Shown one piece after another: positions 26,890 through 36,696 of a stretch of 64,000 bases of DNA. Within the stretch, counting starts at the first letter, position 1, and every line of letters begins with the position of its first letter. Made by a program: the position numbers and the translations under genes. This DNA is from a virus. Under the pieces are notes generated by a model. That model made no database searches and had not been told where the DNA came from. It saw only the letters and a program-made list of their open reading frames with translations. The stretch spans positions 1 to 64,000 of IMG/VR virus record IMGVR_UViG_3300006749_000011. One strand, given 5' to 3'.

Positions 26890-28680
26890 ATGAAAAATAA
26901 AAAACCACTTATAAGATACACAGACAGAGATTTTGATTCAATCAAGAAGTCTCTAATAGAGCATGCAAAAAGGTTTTACCCTGATCAATATAATGATTTC
27001 AACGATTCTTCTTTTGGTTCAATGGTTTTTGATGCTGTGGCCTATGTTGGAGACATTATGTCTTTCTATTTAGATTTTCAAGTTAATGAAAGCTTTTTAG
27101 AAACAGCATTACAATACAATAACGTTAGAAAAATAGCAGAACAAATGGGCTATAAATACTATGGTCGACCATCCTCTTACGGTACTGCAACATTTTATAT
27201 ATCTGTTCCATCTAATATACTTGGTTCGGGCCCTAATACGGAATACATACCTGTTCTTAAAAAGGGTAGTCAATTTTCTGCTGGTAGTGCAAATTTCATA
27301 TTACTAGAAGATGTTGATTTTAATAAAAATAACATAGAACAAGTAGCTTCTAAGTTTGATGACACAACAGGAAAACCATCCGAATATGCATTTAGATCTT
27401 ATGGCAGAGTTAAATCAGGAGCTAGATTTACTAAACAAATTCCAATCGGTGAGCCTAGAAAGTTTTTAAAAGTTAGGGTTGGCCCATCTATAATTAACGA
27501 AATAGAAACAGTTTATGATACAAATGGAAATAGATTTTATGAAGTCAACTACCTAACAGAAGATACAGTTTATTTAGAAACCACCAACCCTAGAGCTCAA
27601 CAAGATGGCGTACCATCAATTATAAAACCAAAAGTTGTTGCTAGAAGGTTTACTATGGAACAAGATAGTTCCGGAACTTATCTTCAATTTGGATATGGGT
27701 CTGATGACGAAACTGTCATAAAAGACGTAACAGATCCGTCCACAGTGGTATTAAAAAAAGCAGGTAAAGGGTACATAACAGATGATGAGTTTGACCCAAA
27801 TGAGCTATTAAATACAGATAAATTTGGCGTTACTCCATCTAATACCACATTAACAATAACATATGGCGCCAACACTCAATTAAATGTAAGTGTTGGTATC
27901 GGTGAAATTAACACAGTTACAGACAATATTATGGAGTTTCCAAACACAAATGACTCTAGTACTGTCTCATTTGGTTTAGTTAAGTCTTCATTAGAAGTCT
28001 CAAATGATGAAATCATAACAGCCAACACAGCTGCGCCAACAACAGAAGAATTAAAATACAGAGCATATGCTTGTAGAGCAGCACAAAACAGAGTTGTTAC
28101 TAGAAATGATTACGAAGCATATTGTTACAAAATGCCTCCAAGTCTAGGTTCCATTAAGAGGGTTTCTATACATAATGACCCATCTGGTACAAATAGAAGA
28201 ATAGCAATGTATGTTATTTCTGAAGATGATAGTGGATTCTTAACAGACACAAATATGAGTATTAAAAGTAATTTAAAAACATGGCTACAGAAAAGCAAAA
28301 TGATTAATGATGGTATTGATATTATTGATGCACATGTTATAAATATTGGTTTTTCGTACGAAGCTGTTGTAGACCCAAATTTAAATTCACTGACTGTCTT
28401 GGCTGATGTTGATGTAAGATTAAGAAACTTGTTTACTGAAAAAATGTATATTGCTGAGCCTCTTTATATAAACCAAATTTACAACACAATTAACAAAACA
28501 AGAGGCGTAGTAGATACTGTTAAGGTGACCTTGGAAGTTAAAAAAGGAGCAGGATATTCTTCTATGCCAATTGATATAAGTGATATAACCTCGCCTGATG
28601 GCTCTTATATTAAAACACCAAAAAACTGTATTTTAGAATTAAAATATTTAGATAGAGACATCAAAGGAGCCTCAGTATAA
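26890..28680 (+). CDS. 6: gp6-like baseplate wedge protein
   Basis: 596 residues (T4 gp6 is about 660). The N-terminus IRYTDRDFDSIKKSLIEHAK, followed by DFNDSSFGSMVFDAVAYVGD and the FYLDFQVNESFLETAL region, is typical of gp6/baseplate J-like wedge proteins, and the middle EELKYRAYACRAAQNRVVTRNDYEAY is the conserved baseplate J core. gp6 dimers form the iris that opens when the baseplate switches state. GAGGA precedes the ATG, and the stop overlaps the next start (TAATG). Confidence 0.9.
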   Translation: MKNKKPLIRYTDRDFDSIKKSLIEHAKRFYPDQYNDFNDSSFGSMVFDAVAYVGDIMSFYLDFQVNESFLETALQYNNVRKIAEQMGYKYYGRPSSYGTATFYISVPSNILGSGPNTEYIPVLKKGSQFSAGSANFILLEDVDFNKNNIEQVASKFDDTTGKPSEYAFRSYGRVKSGARFTKQIPIGEPRKFLKVRVGPSIINEIETVYDTNGNRFYEVNYLTEDTVYLETTNPRAQQDGVPSIIKPKVVARRFTMEQDSSGTYLQFGYGSDDETVIKDVTDPSTVVLKKAGKGYITDDEFDPNELLNTDKFGVTPSNTTLTITYGANTQLNVSVGIGEINTVTDNIMEFPNTNDSSTVSFGLVKSSLEVSNDEIITANTAAPTTEELKYRAYACRAAQNRVVTRNDYEAYCYKMPPSLGSIKRVSIHNDPSGTNRRIAMYVISEDDSGFLTDTNMSIKSNLKTWLQKSKMINDGIDIIDAHVINIGFSYEAVVDPNLNSLTVLADVDVRLRNLFTEKMYIAEPLYINQIYNTINKTRGVVDTVKVTLEVKKGAGYSSMPIDISDITSPDGSYIKTPKNCILELKYLDRDIKGASV

Positions 28681-30122
28681 TGGCAATACATAGAATAACA
28701 GCAAGTGCTGACAACACAATCACAAACGCTTTTGGAGCCAACTTGACAACTAGAGGAACGGGCTCTAATATGGGTGCTTCTGATATTTTGGAAGTGTTTA
28801 CCATATATGGACAGAAAACAACCAACTCATCAGAGATTGCAAGAACACTAATACAGTTTCCTTTAGATACTATAACTACGAAAAGAAACAACAATACCTT
28901 ACCAGAAAGTGGTAGTGTTAATTGGATTTTAAAACTATATAACGCTAAGCATGTCGAATCAGTTCCGACAAGTTTTGATTTTTTTGTTTTACCTATATCA
29001 AAGCAATGGGAAGAAGGTGTTGGCTTAGATATGGAAGACTATTCTGATTTAACTTTTGACAGCACAGGTTCTAATTGGCTACAAGCCATACACTCTGCTT
29101 CTCATGATGCTGATGGTAAATGGACAACAGCAGGTGGAGACTATCTATATAATCAAGGGGTAACTGCGTCTTTTAAGTCTGGCTTAGAAGATTTAGAAGT
29201 TGATGTAAGTAATATAGTTGAGGATTGGGTAAAAGGAGCATCTGGTGGCGAATATAACAACTATGGATTTGGAATTTTTCTATCTTCCTCGCAAGAATCA
29301 GCACAAAAATCATATTATACAAAAAAATTCTTTGCAAGAGGTACTGAATTTTATTATAAAAGACCTGTACTAGAAGCAAGATGGAACAGCTCAGATAAAG
29401 ATAATAGAGGCAACTTTTTCTTAAGCTCATCGTTAGCCACAGGTGAACAAAATTTAAACAAACTGTACCTTTATAATAAACCACGAGGGGTGTTAACTAA
29501 CATACCTGGATTGCAAAATTCACAAATAAGCGCCTCTTTGTGTTCAAGTATAGGTGGTTCTTTTCTTGGTACTTTTACTGGTGGACAAGAACTTCCATCA
29601 ATTGGCATTTACACAGCATCTGTTTTTATAGCAGGAACTTATGACACTTTATATGATGTTTGGCATAACGGAGCTGGTGTTCAATATCACACAGGAACTA
29701 TATCTCCTAAATCTTTATCAGCAAACGTTAATAGTGAAGATACAAAATATGTTTTATCATTAACTAATAATAATCATGAGTATCATGTAAACCAAACAGC
29801 AAGGTTTAAATTATACAGTAGGTTAAAAAACTGGTCTCCAAATCTTTTTACAGTTGCGCAATCAAAACCAGAAAATATAATAATTGAAGATGCTTTGTAT
29901 AAGGTGCTCAGAATATCCGATGATTTAACAGTTATTGATTATGGTTCTGGTTCAACAAGTCACACCCAATTGTCATATAATGTATCAGGAAATTATTTTG
30001 ATTTGGACATGTCTTTATTTGAACCAAACTATCAATATGGTATCAAGTTTTCTTTTTACAACACATACTTATCTTCATATGTGGAACAGCCTTATATATT
30101 TAAATTTAGAGTGGTGGATTAA
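28680..30122 (+). CDS. Virion protein with DNRLRE/CBM-like domain
   Basis: 480 residues. The first part (IARTLIQFPLDTI, then WILKLYNAKH, FFVLPISKQWEEGVGLDMEDY) has the layout of DNRLRE-type beta-sandwich domains found in adhesins and carbohydrate-binding modules. The C-terminal half is beta-rich and Ser/Asn/Tyr-rich. It follows gp6 where T4 would have gp7 and gp8, so it may be a wedge or fibre-attachment protein. No enzyme motif seen. TAATG coupling on both sides. Confidence 0.62.
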   Translation: MAIHRITASADNTITNAFGANLTTRGTGSNMGASDILEVFTIYGQKTTNSSEIARTLIQFPLDTITTKRNNNTLPESGSVNWILKLYNAKHVESVPTSFDFFVLPISKQWEEGVGLDMEDYSDLTFDSTGSNWLQAIHSASHDADGKWTTAGGDYLYNQGVTASFKSGLEDLEVDVSNIVEDWVKGASGGEYNNYGFGIFLSSSQESAQKSYYTKKFFARGTEFYYKRPVLEARWNSSDKDNRGNFFLSSSLATGEQNLNKLYLYNKPRGVLTNIPGLQNSQISASLCSSIGGSFLGTFTGGQELPSIGIYTASVFIAGTYDTLYDVWHNGAGVQYHTGTISPKSLSANVNSEDTKYVLSLTNNNHEYHVNQTARFKLYSRLKNWSPNLFTVAQSKPENIIIEDALYKVLRISDDLTVIDYGSGSTSHTQLSYNVSGNYFDLDMSLFEPNYQYGIKFSFYNTYLSSYVEQPYIFKFRVVD

Positions 30123-33100
30123 TGTCAATTAAGAACTTATTTAATAATGATAAAAAAAGCAAAATCATTTCTGCCAATACAGTCCAATCAGCTTCGGTTG
30201 AAGTTGAGGGCGTAGAATTTGTAAAAACCAAAACTAAAGAAAAAAACAAGTTTGTTCCTCCCTTAGACTTTTCGACTGCTTCAAATTTTGCTAAATTTGG
30301 TTCCGCAAAGCTTTACTATGAGTATGGCTTTAAAAGAATATATCAACAATATCCTTATGATGGCACATTAGCAGAAAAACAAGCATTTGAATACAGTGGT
30401 AGTTATCTAGATACTTACATATTTGATAATCTTTATCCTCGAACCAATGGATACGTCAATTTTAATATTCTAACAGATGGTAAGATAACTGGTGGCTCTG
30501 TTAGTAATGGTTATTATCAAAGTGCTAACAATAAAGAGTATATTCAAATTCTTGGAGGTCCACATACTGCATCAGGTGGTATGACTGGTCTTAAATATCA
30601 TGACACTTTTGATGAGTCTACTCTTTACGACCCAACAAACAAAAGAGAAAACAACTTAAAAGTGGATTTGTTGACTGGTAATACGATTGAGTTTTGGTTA
30701 AAGAAAACAGGATATGATGTCTCTTTAGGACACAGAGAAGTTCTTTTTGACCTAACAGATCAAGAAAACAAAAGTTTACAATTATTTTTATCTGCTTCTG
30801 GGCATGACCACGCAGGTAGAAACGCTTTAAACATAAGATTCAAAGGAGTTGGGCCCCTAGCTATAGATGCTCCTTTAACTTTAGATTCTTATACAACAAA
30901 CTCTGTAGGCGACGGGAATTGGCATCACTATGCGGTCACTTTGAAAAGTAACTCTACTGACAAAGTAACAACCAAATTATTTATAGACTCTGTCTTGCAT
31001 AAAGAACAAGAAATAGCGTTTCCTGCTTCTGTATGGACTGAAATTGATTCAAACACATATGGTTTGTTGGCAACAATAGGAGCAGGAAGTGGTCACTATA
31101 TTCCAACAGGGAAAGGAGACGGACAGCTTTTTTCAGCCTCTGTAGATGAGTTTAGGTTTTGGAAATCAGAAAGAAATGGTAAACAAATAGGTCAAAACTG
31201 GTTTACTCCAATTGGTGGAGGTACGGATGACAGTTTAGACAACATTAACTTAGGTGTATACTTTAAATTTAACGAAGGTATAACCCTAACATCTTCCACA
31301 GATTCTACAATATTAGACTACTCTGGTCGTTTATCTAATGGAACGTTTGTGGGATATCACGCAGATACAAGAGAAACAGGTTCTGCTATAGTAGAATCGG
31401 GAGTAGTCACATCAGAATTTAAAGATCCTATTATATATTCTTATCACCCAGATGTTGTGTCAAAACAAGCTGAGCTAACCACAACAGGCTCTTTACAAGA
31501 CTATGAGAATACTTCATTGTTTTATCACTTGATGCCATCTTGGATTATCGAGGAAGACAAAGAAAATGGAAATTCTAATTTAGAATATTTATCACAGATA
31601 ATAGCTAGTTATTTTGATACTTTAAACGCTCAAATTTCCTATTCTAATAGGTTTAAAGACAAAAGGTACTATGGTCCTACCGTAAACAAAGATAGGCTCA
31701 CTGATGAGACATCTGTGACGTTTTCTGGTTCAATGAAACCAATGCCGTTTACAAATAAATTGTTAAGAGAACAAGGTTTTGTTTTACCTGAATTGTTTGT
31801 TGATGCTGACATTATTCAAGAGTTTAGAAAATATGACCAAAATCAAATTTACGAAAGAGATTTATCAGAGGTAAGAAATTTAATATATCAAAATCTCTAC
31901 AACAACTTAACAAACATATATAAATCAAAAGGTACTGAAAAATCATTTAGAAACTATCTCAAATGTTTTGGTTTAAATAGTGACTTGATTAAATTGAACT
32001 TATATGCCGATGGAGCAACGTACACTCTAAAAGACAATTATGAATTAAAAGCATTAGATACAAGAGTTTTAAACTTTGATCATGAAAACAATCATTCCGC
32101 AAACGTCTACATGAATACAGGCTCTGGTGATTTTGCCTACATCAAAGGAAATGTAAACACAGATACTATGCACAGTGCTTTTAGTATCGAATCGGAAGTG
32201 ATAATTCCTCAAAAACTTAAAGAAGACCATCCATCTTATACAAATAAATCATTTACCACATCCAGTATATTCGGTTTTCACCAAATAGATACAACTTCCG
32301 CCCCTTTTAATGATTATTACGGTGGTGCTCAACTAGATGCTCCAAATAAAAATATAAAAATTCTTTTAGCATCTACAACTAATCGTGACGAAAGTAAGTT
32401 TGTAATATCTGGTTCTGATAATTTATACTTAACCTCTTCAATAATAAAAAACGCCTATAGCAATTCAAAGTGGAACTTAGCTTTAAGAGTCAACAATTCT
32501 AAGTATCCTTATTCTCAACTGAATGGTACAGGAACACCAACTGTAGATGTTAGTTTCTATGGAATAGAGTTGGTGAATGGAGAGATTAATAATTATGTAA
32601 ATTTAACAGCTTCAAATATTACTGATGGTAGACAATACCTAACATCAAGCAAGAAGGTTTTTGTCGGAGCAGAAAAAGAAAACTTTTCTGGTAGTATTAT
32701 AAACCATTCTGACATTAAGATTGGAGATGTTAAGTATTGGCAATCTTACATCACAAATGAAGACTTGAAGCAACATGCACTGGATTTAGACAATTCAGGG
32801 TTTTTAAACCCTTATAGATCAGATAATATATTTACACTAGATAACCAGCATGTGCCAAAAATAGATACTTTGGCGTTCCACTGGAATTTTAATCAGAACA
32901 CAACAACAGATACAAATGCAGAAATGGAAGTGTTAGATATATCTTCTGGGTCTGCTAGCTTAATTAATAGATATAACTGGCTTAGTAACATAACAAAAAG
33001 AAAATATCACGGACTAGCTCATGGGTTTCCAGCTTCCTCTACCAATGTAATTGAAAAAACATACATCAGTACAGCTAAGAAAAAATCACCAAGCTCAGTC

Positions 33101-36100
33101 TACACTTCTGATATGGTAAAGATAGTAGACAATGAAAAGAAAAACTTTTTTCAAGATGATGATGTGTCTGACAATTTTTTCTCTTTTGAAAAGTCTATGC
33201 AAGCTGTTATAACTGATGATATATTAAATATTTTTGCATCTATAAAAGATTTTAATAATTTAATTGGGAACCCAATCAACAAGTATAGACCAAACTACAA
33301 AGAAATGCAAGCTTTAAGGTCTTTGTATTTTGAGCATATTGAAAATGAACCTGATCAAGAAAGGTTTTTTGAATTTTATAAGTGGATTGATTCTTCTGTT
33401 TCGTTCGGAATAAATCAATTATTACCAGCTTCCTCTAGATTCTCAGAAGGAATAAAAAACACTATTGAAAGTCACGTCCTAGAGAGAAACAAATATCAAC
33501 ATAAGTTTCCACTAGTCTCGCAAAAAACCTCTACTGAAGGTGTTATCAAATCTGTTAATGAACTTAAGTATAACTGGAAGCATGGTCATTCACCATTACA
33601 GACTAAAGCCACTGCCACAATTGTTGTCTCTAATGCTGGTGGTGTATTTAATGGAGATACATTTGTTTTAATAGACCCATCAGGGATTAGCACAACCTAT
33701 ACTGTAAATGGTGGTGTTGCACAAGCATCTGGTGGTGGTTCTGGTGGTTCTGCAACTGTTGGTTTTGCTGGTGTTGGTGGAGGAGTATCTGGAAAAATAG
33801 CAGCTGCATCTGCAATCGCTATAGCAATCAACGCCACAACAGATGCTAATTATACGGCTATCTCTAATGGTGTTGATACTGTAACTATTACACAGGGAGT
33901 ATTTGGCAATACAGGAAACAGAACAAATACTGATTCAATCTCAGGAGTAACTGTTTCTAACTTCACCGGTGGCAATAGCAAACATAATGAAAACTGTCTC
34001 TGGGATAGAAAACGAAGAGAAAGAGAAACAACAACAGCAGAAACTATTAGAAAAGCTATAAACACTACAAGTAAAGTAGAGAATAAGATACTTGCCGAGG
34101 TAGATGGTACTAGATATTTTTTAGAAGATGATTTAGAAAAAACAACAGCCAGAGTCCATCAAATAGAATTGATCAAAAGAAATACAATTCATGGTGGAAT
34201 AAATTATAGAAACAACAAAAATAGAGATTATTATTTAGAAAAAACCCACATTCACGGAAATATAAACTCAGAAGGTGTACCCGAAAATGTTTTGGTAGTT
34301 GGTGTAGGAGAAGGTCAAGGTTTAGATACCAATGTTTCTTGCCAAAGTGAAGTTGATTCTCGAAAAAAATACCACTGGGATTTCACAGCAATTGTCGGTA
34401 TGTTTTCAACTACAACTGGAGATCATCCTTTAGATGATTTATACTCTAGTAAAAGCTTAATCAAAGGACACTATGCTTTTCCGTTTAACTTTATATCGGG
34501 AAACATTAGCTCAGGGTACAACAGAGAAGTAAGTAGTAGTTACAGAGGTGATGTAATCTTAACCAACATTCACTCTGATACCACTTATCGCTCAAATGAT
34601 GTACCTATGCAAGGTCCATTTACTGAAAGACATGTTGGTGGATTACAGTCAAGACACCAACCAATTAACAGTTATAACTCTTCTAAAAATTCTATTAATA
34701 AAATAGATGATGCTTTATTAAGAGCTGAATCATTTTTAATATTAATTGGTGAGCATCCTGATGAGTCGATAACAGACGGTGCTTTAGGTATAACTGGTCC
34801 TGACTATGGAGGCCCTTATCCTGCTAAAAACCAACCTTTTGGAATAAGATATAGAAATCAAAGAGCTAAGCGACCATTAAATGTAAGAAACATTCAACAT
34901 AACACTTCTTCCAATATTGCTGGTAATTATAATAAAAATTATGAATTTTTTAGTTCTGTTGGAAGAAAAGAAAACAATTTTAGATTTAGATCAATTGAAG
35001 ACCAAGTTGATTTTGTAGAGCCAACTTTAAAAGCGGCATTGCCTCATACTAACGTGAACGCTTCTTTAGTTGCACAGAAAACAGGCGGAGATGGAAATGT
35101 GTTGTCCAGTAATTCAAACCGGTTTAATGACAACGTAAAGTCTCACTTAACACCAGAATTATCAACAGTCGAAGACAACAAGCCAACAAAATCAATAATA
35201 ACACAAAAGTTCTCAGCTCCTGGTGGGTTTGAAACAATGTCCAGAGTTTTTCTGGATGCTATAGATGGCGAGAGAAGTGTCTACAATGCTTTACCGTTTA
35301 GAAATTTGTCTGTAAGGTCGAGTGGTAGTGGAGAGTTTGTAGAAAATACAAGTCGTTCTTGGCTACCAAGCGATGACCACGACAGTACAGATCTTGCAAT
35401 TTGGCTATCGCAAGACTCTGGTTTGGTCGAAAACTCAGGAAGAGTTGACACTTGGACAGATAGACAAAATGGTGTTGTATTTCGAATGCAAGCTGGTAAC
35501 CACAATACATATAATACAGGCACAAACTCTCCCTCAATAGTATCAGCAGGATCGTATAATTTTATACGTTTTGATGCGTCAAACCATGAATTTCTAGCTG
35601 CAACCTTTGACAATTCTTTAATGAACCTCTATAATTCAGACTACTCTATTGTGGTTGTGTATAAAGCTTCTACATCAAATTCTCCACCAAGTGTTGGAGA
35701 TCTTCAGCAACAAGGCTCCAATATACGTAGAGGTCCTCTCTTAAACATTGGAGAAGACTTAGAACTATCTTTAATGGAGGATACACTTGGTAGTGGCTTT
35801 GACAACGCAATTATAATCGAAAACGAAACAAGTGCTACCTCATATCTTCAAAGTATAACGAAGGGAAGTGAATTTCAAGTTGTAATTTATGTATATAAAG
35901 ATGGAGGCGGAAGTAATTATGGATTCTTTGCTGATGGAAAAACATCAACAGTTTTGGAAGCTAGAGGCTTGTCCAACGACAATCCACAAACCCTAGTGCC
36001 TATGAGTCTTTTATCTTCTGATTCTAATGGAAGTACACCTAATATGAGAATAGGTAGAGATCCTGATTACGCATATGGCAATCAAACTCAACAATTTGAT

Positions 36101-36679
36101 TATGCATTTGGAGAGTTTGATTTAGTCGAAGTGATGCTCTTTAAAAAAGCTTTAGAAACAGATGAAAGGGAAAAGATAGAAGGTTACGTATCACACAAAT
36201 ATAGCATCGAATCTAACTTAGTTAGTGGCCACACCTATGAATCAAGTCCTCCACCCGGAATCGTTAGTACAGGCATAAACACTCCAAGAGTAAACTCTCA
36301 CAACAACAGAAGAGAAGGTCTAAGAACTCTCTTAACAAGACCTATGGGTAGGTTTGGAATTGACTCTCAATACGGAACAGTTACCGCTGAAACATACACA
36401 ACAGAGGCAAGCTTCCAGAAACAACACAGAAACAACAGATACAGTGTGTCTTCTTCAACAGAAGGTTACAATCCAATAAGTGATAATGCTTTTGTATCCA
36501 CACAAATACCAGCAACTGATTTACAATATTCTTGGACGGCTAAGTTAGCCAAAAACGAATATAGTATGACCGGAGGTCTCCATAACACCTTTAGATATGG
36601 AAATAAAACAGGTAAAGTGATAATTAATAATCAGGTAGAAAATATAATTAATTACCCAATATCATCATCTTTTGATTAA
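30122..36679 (+). CDS. Giant virion protein (2185 residues) with two LamG-like domains
   Basis: One intact frame. Residues about 180-365 look like a LamG/concanavalin-type lectin domain (NTIEFWLKKTG ... GNWHHYAVTLKSN ... TKLFIDSVLH ... VDEFRFWKS). A second such domain is near 1750-2030 (LAIWLSQDSGL ... VDTWTDRQNG ... YSIVVVYKAS ... FDLVEVMLFKKAL). Between them, at about 1160-1285, sits a Gly/Ala/Thr-rich module seen in marine phage tail proteins. The remainder is Asn/Ser/Lys-rich. It probably forms a large peripheral baseplate or fibre component that touches host glycans (inference). Confidence 0.7.
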   Translation: MSIKNLFNNDKKSKIISANTVQSASVEVEGVEFVKTKTKEKNKFVPPLDFSTASNFAKFGSAKLYYEYGFKRIYQQYPYDGTLAEKQAFEYSGSYLDTYIFDNLYPRTNGYVNFNILTDGKITGGSVSNGYYQSANNKEYIQILGGPHTASGGMTGLKYHDTFDESTLYDPTNKRENNLKVDLLTGNTIEFWLKKTGYDVSLGHREVLFDLTDQENKSLQLFLSASGHDHAGRNALNIRFKGVGPLAIDAPLTLDSYTTNSVGDGNWHHYAVTLKSNSTDKVTTKLFIDSVLHKEQEIAFPASVWTEIDSNTYGLLATIGAGSGHYIPTGKGDGQLFSASVDEFRFWKSERNGKQIGQNWFTPIGGGTDDSLDNINLGVYFKFNEGITLTSSTDSTILDYSGRLSNGTFVGYHADTRETGSAIVESGVVTSEFKDPIIYSYHPDVVSKQAELTTTGSLQDYENTSLFYHLMPSWIIEEDKENGNSNLEYLSQIIASYFDTLNAQISYSNRFKDKRYYGPTVNKDRLTDETSVTFSGSMKPMPFTNKLLREQGFVLPELFVDADIIQEFRKYDQNQIYERDLSEVRNLIYQNLYNNLTNIYKSKGTEKSFRNYLKCFGLNSDLIKLNLYADGATYTLKDNYELKALDTRVLNFDHENNHSANVYMNTGSGDFAYIKGNVNTDTMHSAFSIESEVIIPQKLKEDHPSYTNKSFTTSSIFGFHQIDTTSAPFNDYYGGAQLDAPNKNIKILLASTTNRDESKFVISGSDNLYLTSSIIKNAYSNSKWNLALRVNNSKYPYSQLNGTGTPTVDVSFYGIELVNGEINNYVNLTASNITDGRQYLTSSKKVFVGAEKENFSGSIINHSDIKIGDVKYWQSYITNEDLKQHALDLDNSGFLNPYRSDNIFTLDNQHVPKIDTLAFHWNFNQNTTTDTNAEMEVLDISSGSASLINRYNWLSNITKRKYHGLAHGFPASSTNVIEKTYISTAKKKSPSSVYTSDMVKIVDNEKKNFFQDDDVSDNFFSFEKSMQAVITDDILNIFASIKDFNNLIGNPINKYRPNYKEMQALRSLYFEHIENEPDQERFFEFYKWIDSSVSFGINQLLPASSRFSEGIKNTIESHVLERNKYQHKFPLVSQKTSTEGVIKSVNELKYNWKHGHSPLQTKATATIVVSNAGGVFNGDTFVLIDPSGISTTYTVNGGVAQASGGGSGGSATVGFAGVGGGVSGKIAAASAIAIAINATTDANYTAISNGVDTVTITQGVFGNTGNRTNTDSISGVTVSNFTGGNSKHNENCLWDRKRRERETTTAETIRKAINTTSKVENKILAEVDGTRYFLEDDLEKTTARVHQIELIKRNTIHGGINYRNNKNRDYYLEKTHIHGNINSEGVPENVLVVGVGEGQGLDTNVSCQSEVDSRKKYHWDFTAIVGMFSTTTGDHPLDDLYSSKSLIKGHYAFPFNFISGNISSGYNREVSSSYRGDVILTNIHSDTTYRSNDVPMQGPFTERHVGGLQSRHQPINSYNSSKNSINKIDDALLRAESFLILIGEHPDESITDGALGITGPDYGGPYPAKNQPFGIRYRNQRAKRPLNVRNIQHNTSSNIAGNYNKNYEFFSSVGRKENNFRFRSIEDQVDFVEPTLKAALPHTNVNASLVAQKTGGDGNVLSSNSNRFNDNVKSHLTPELSTVEDNKPTKSIITQKFSAPGGFETMSRVFLDAIDGERSVYNALPFRNLSVRSSGSGEFVENTSRSWLPSDDHDSTDLAIWLSQDSGLVENSGRVDTWTDRQNGVVFRMQAGNHNTYNTGTNSPSIVSAGSYNFIRFDASNHEFLAATFDNSLMNLYNSDYSIVVVYKASTSNSPPSVGDLQQQGSNIRRGPLLNIGEDLELSLMEDTLGSGFDNAIIIENETSATSYLQSITKGSEFQVVIYVYKDGGGSNYGFFADGKTSTVLEARGLSNDNPQTLVPMSLLSSDSNGSTPNMRIGRDPDYAYGNQTQQFDYAFGEFDLVEVMLFKKALETDEREKIEGYVSHKYSIESNLVSGHTYESSPPPGIVSTGINTPRVNSHNNRREGLRTLLTRPMGRFGIDSQYGTVTAETYTTEASFQKQHRNNRYSVSSSTEGYNPISDNAFVSTQIPATDLQYSWTAKLAKNEYSMTGGLHNTFRYGNKTGKVIINNQVENIINYPISSSFD

Positions 36680-36696
36680 AATAATAAGGAAACATA

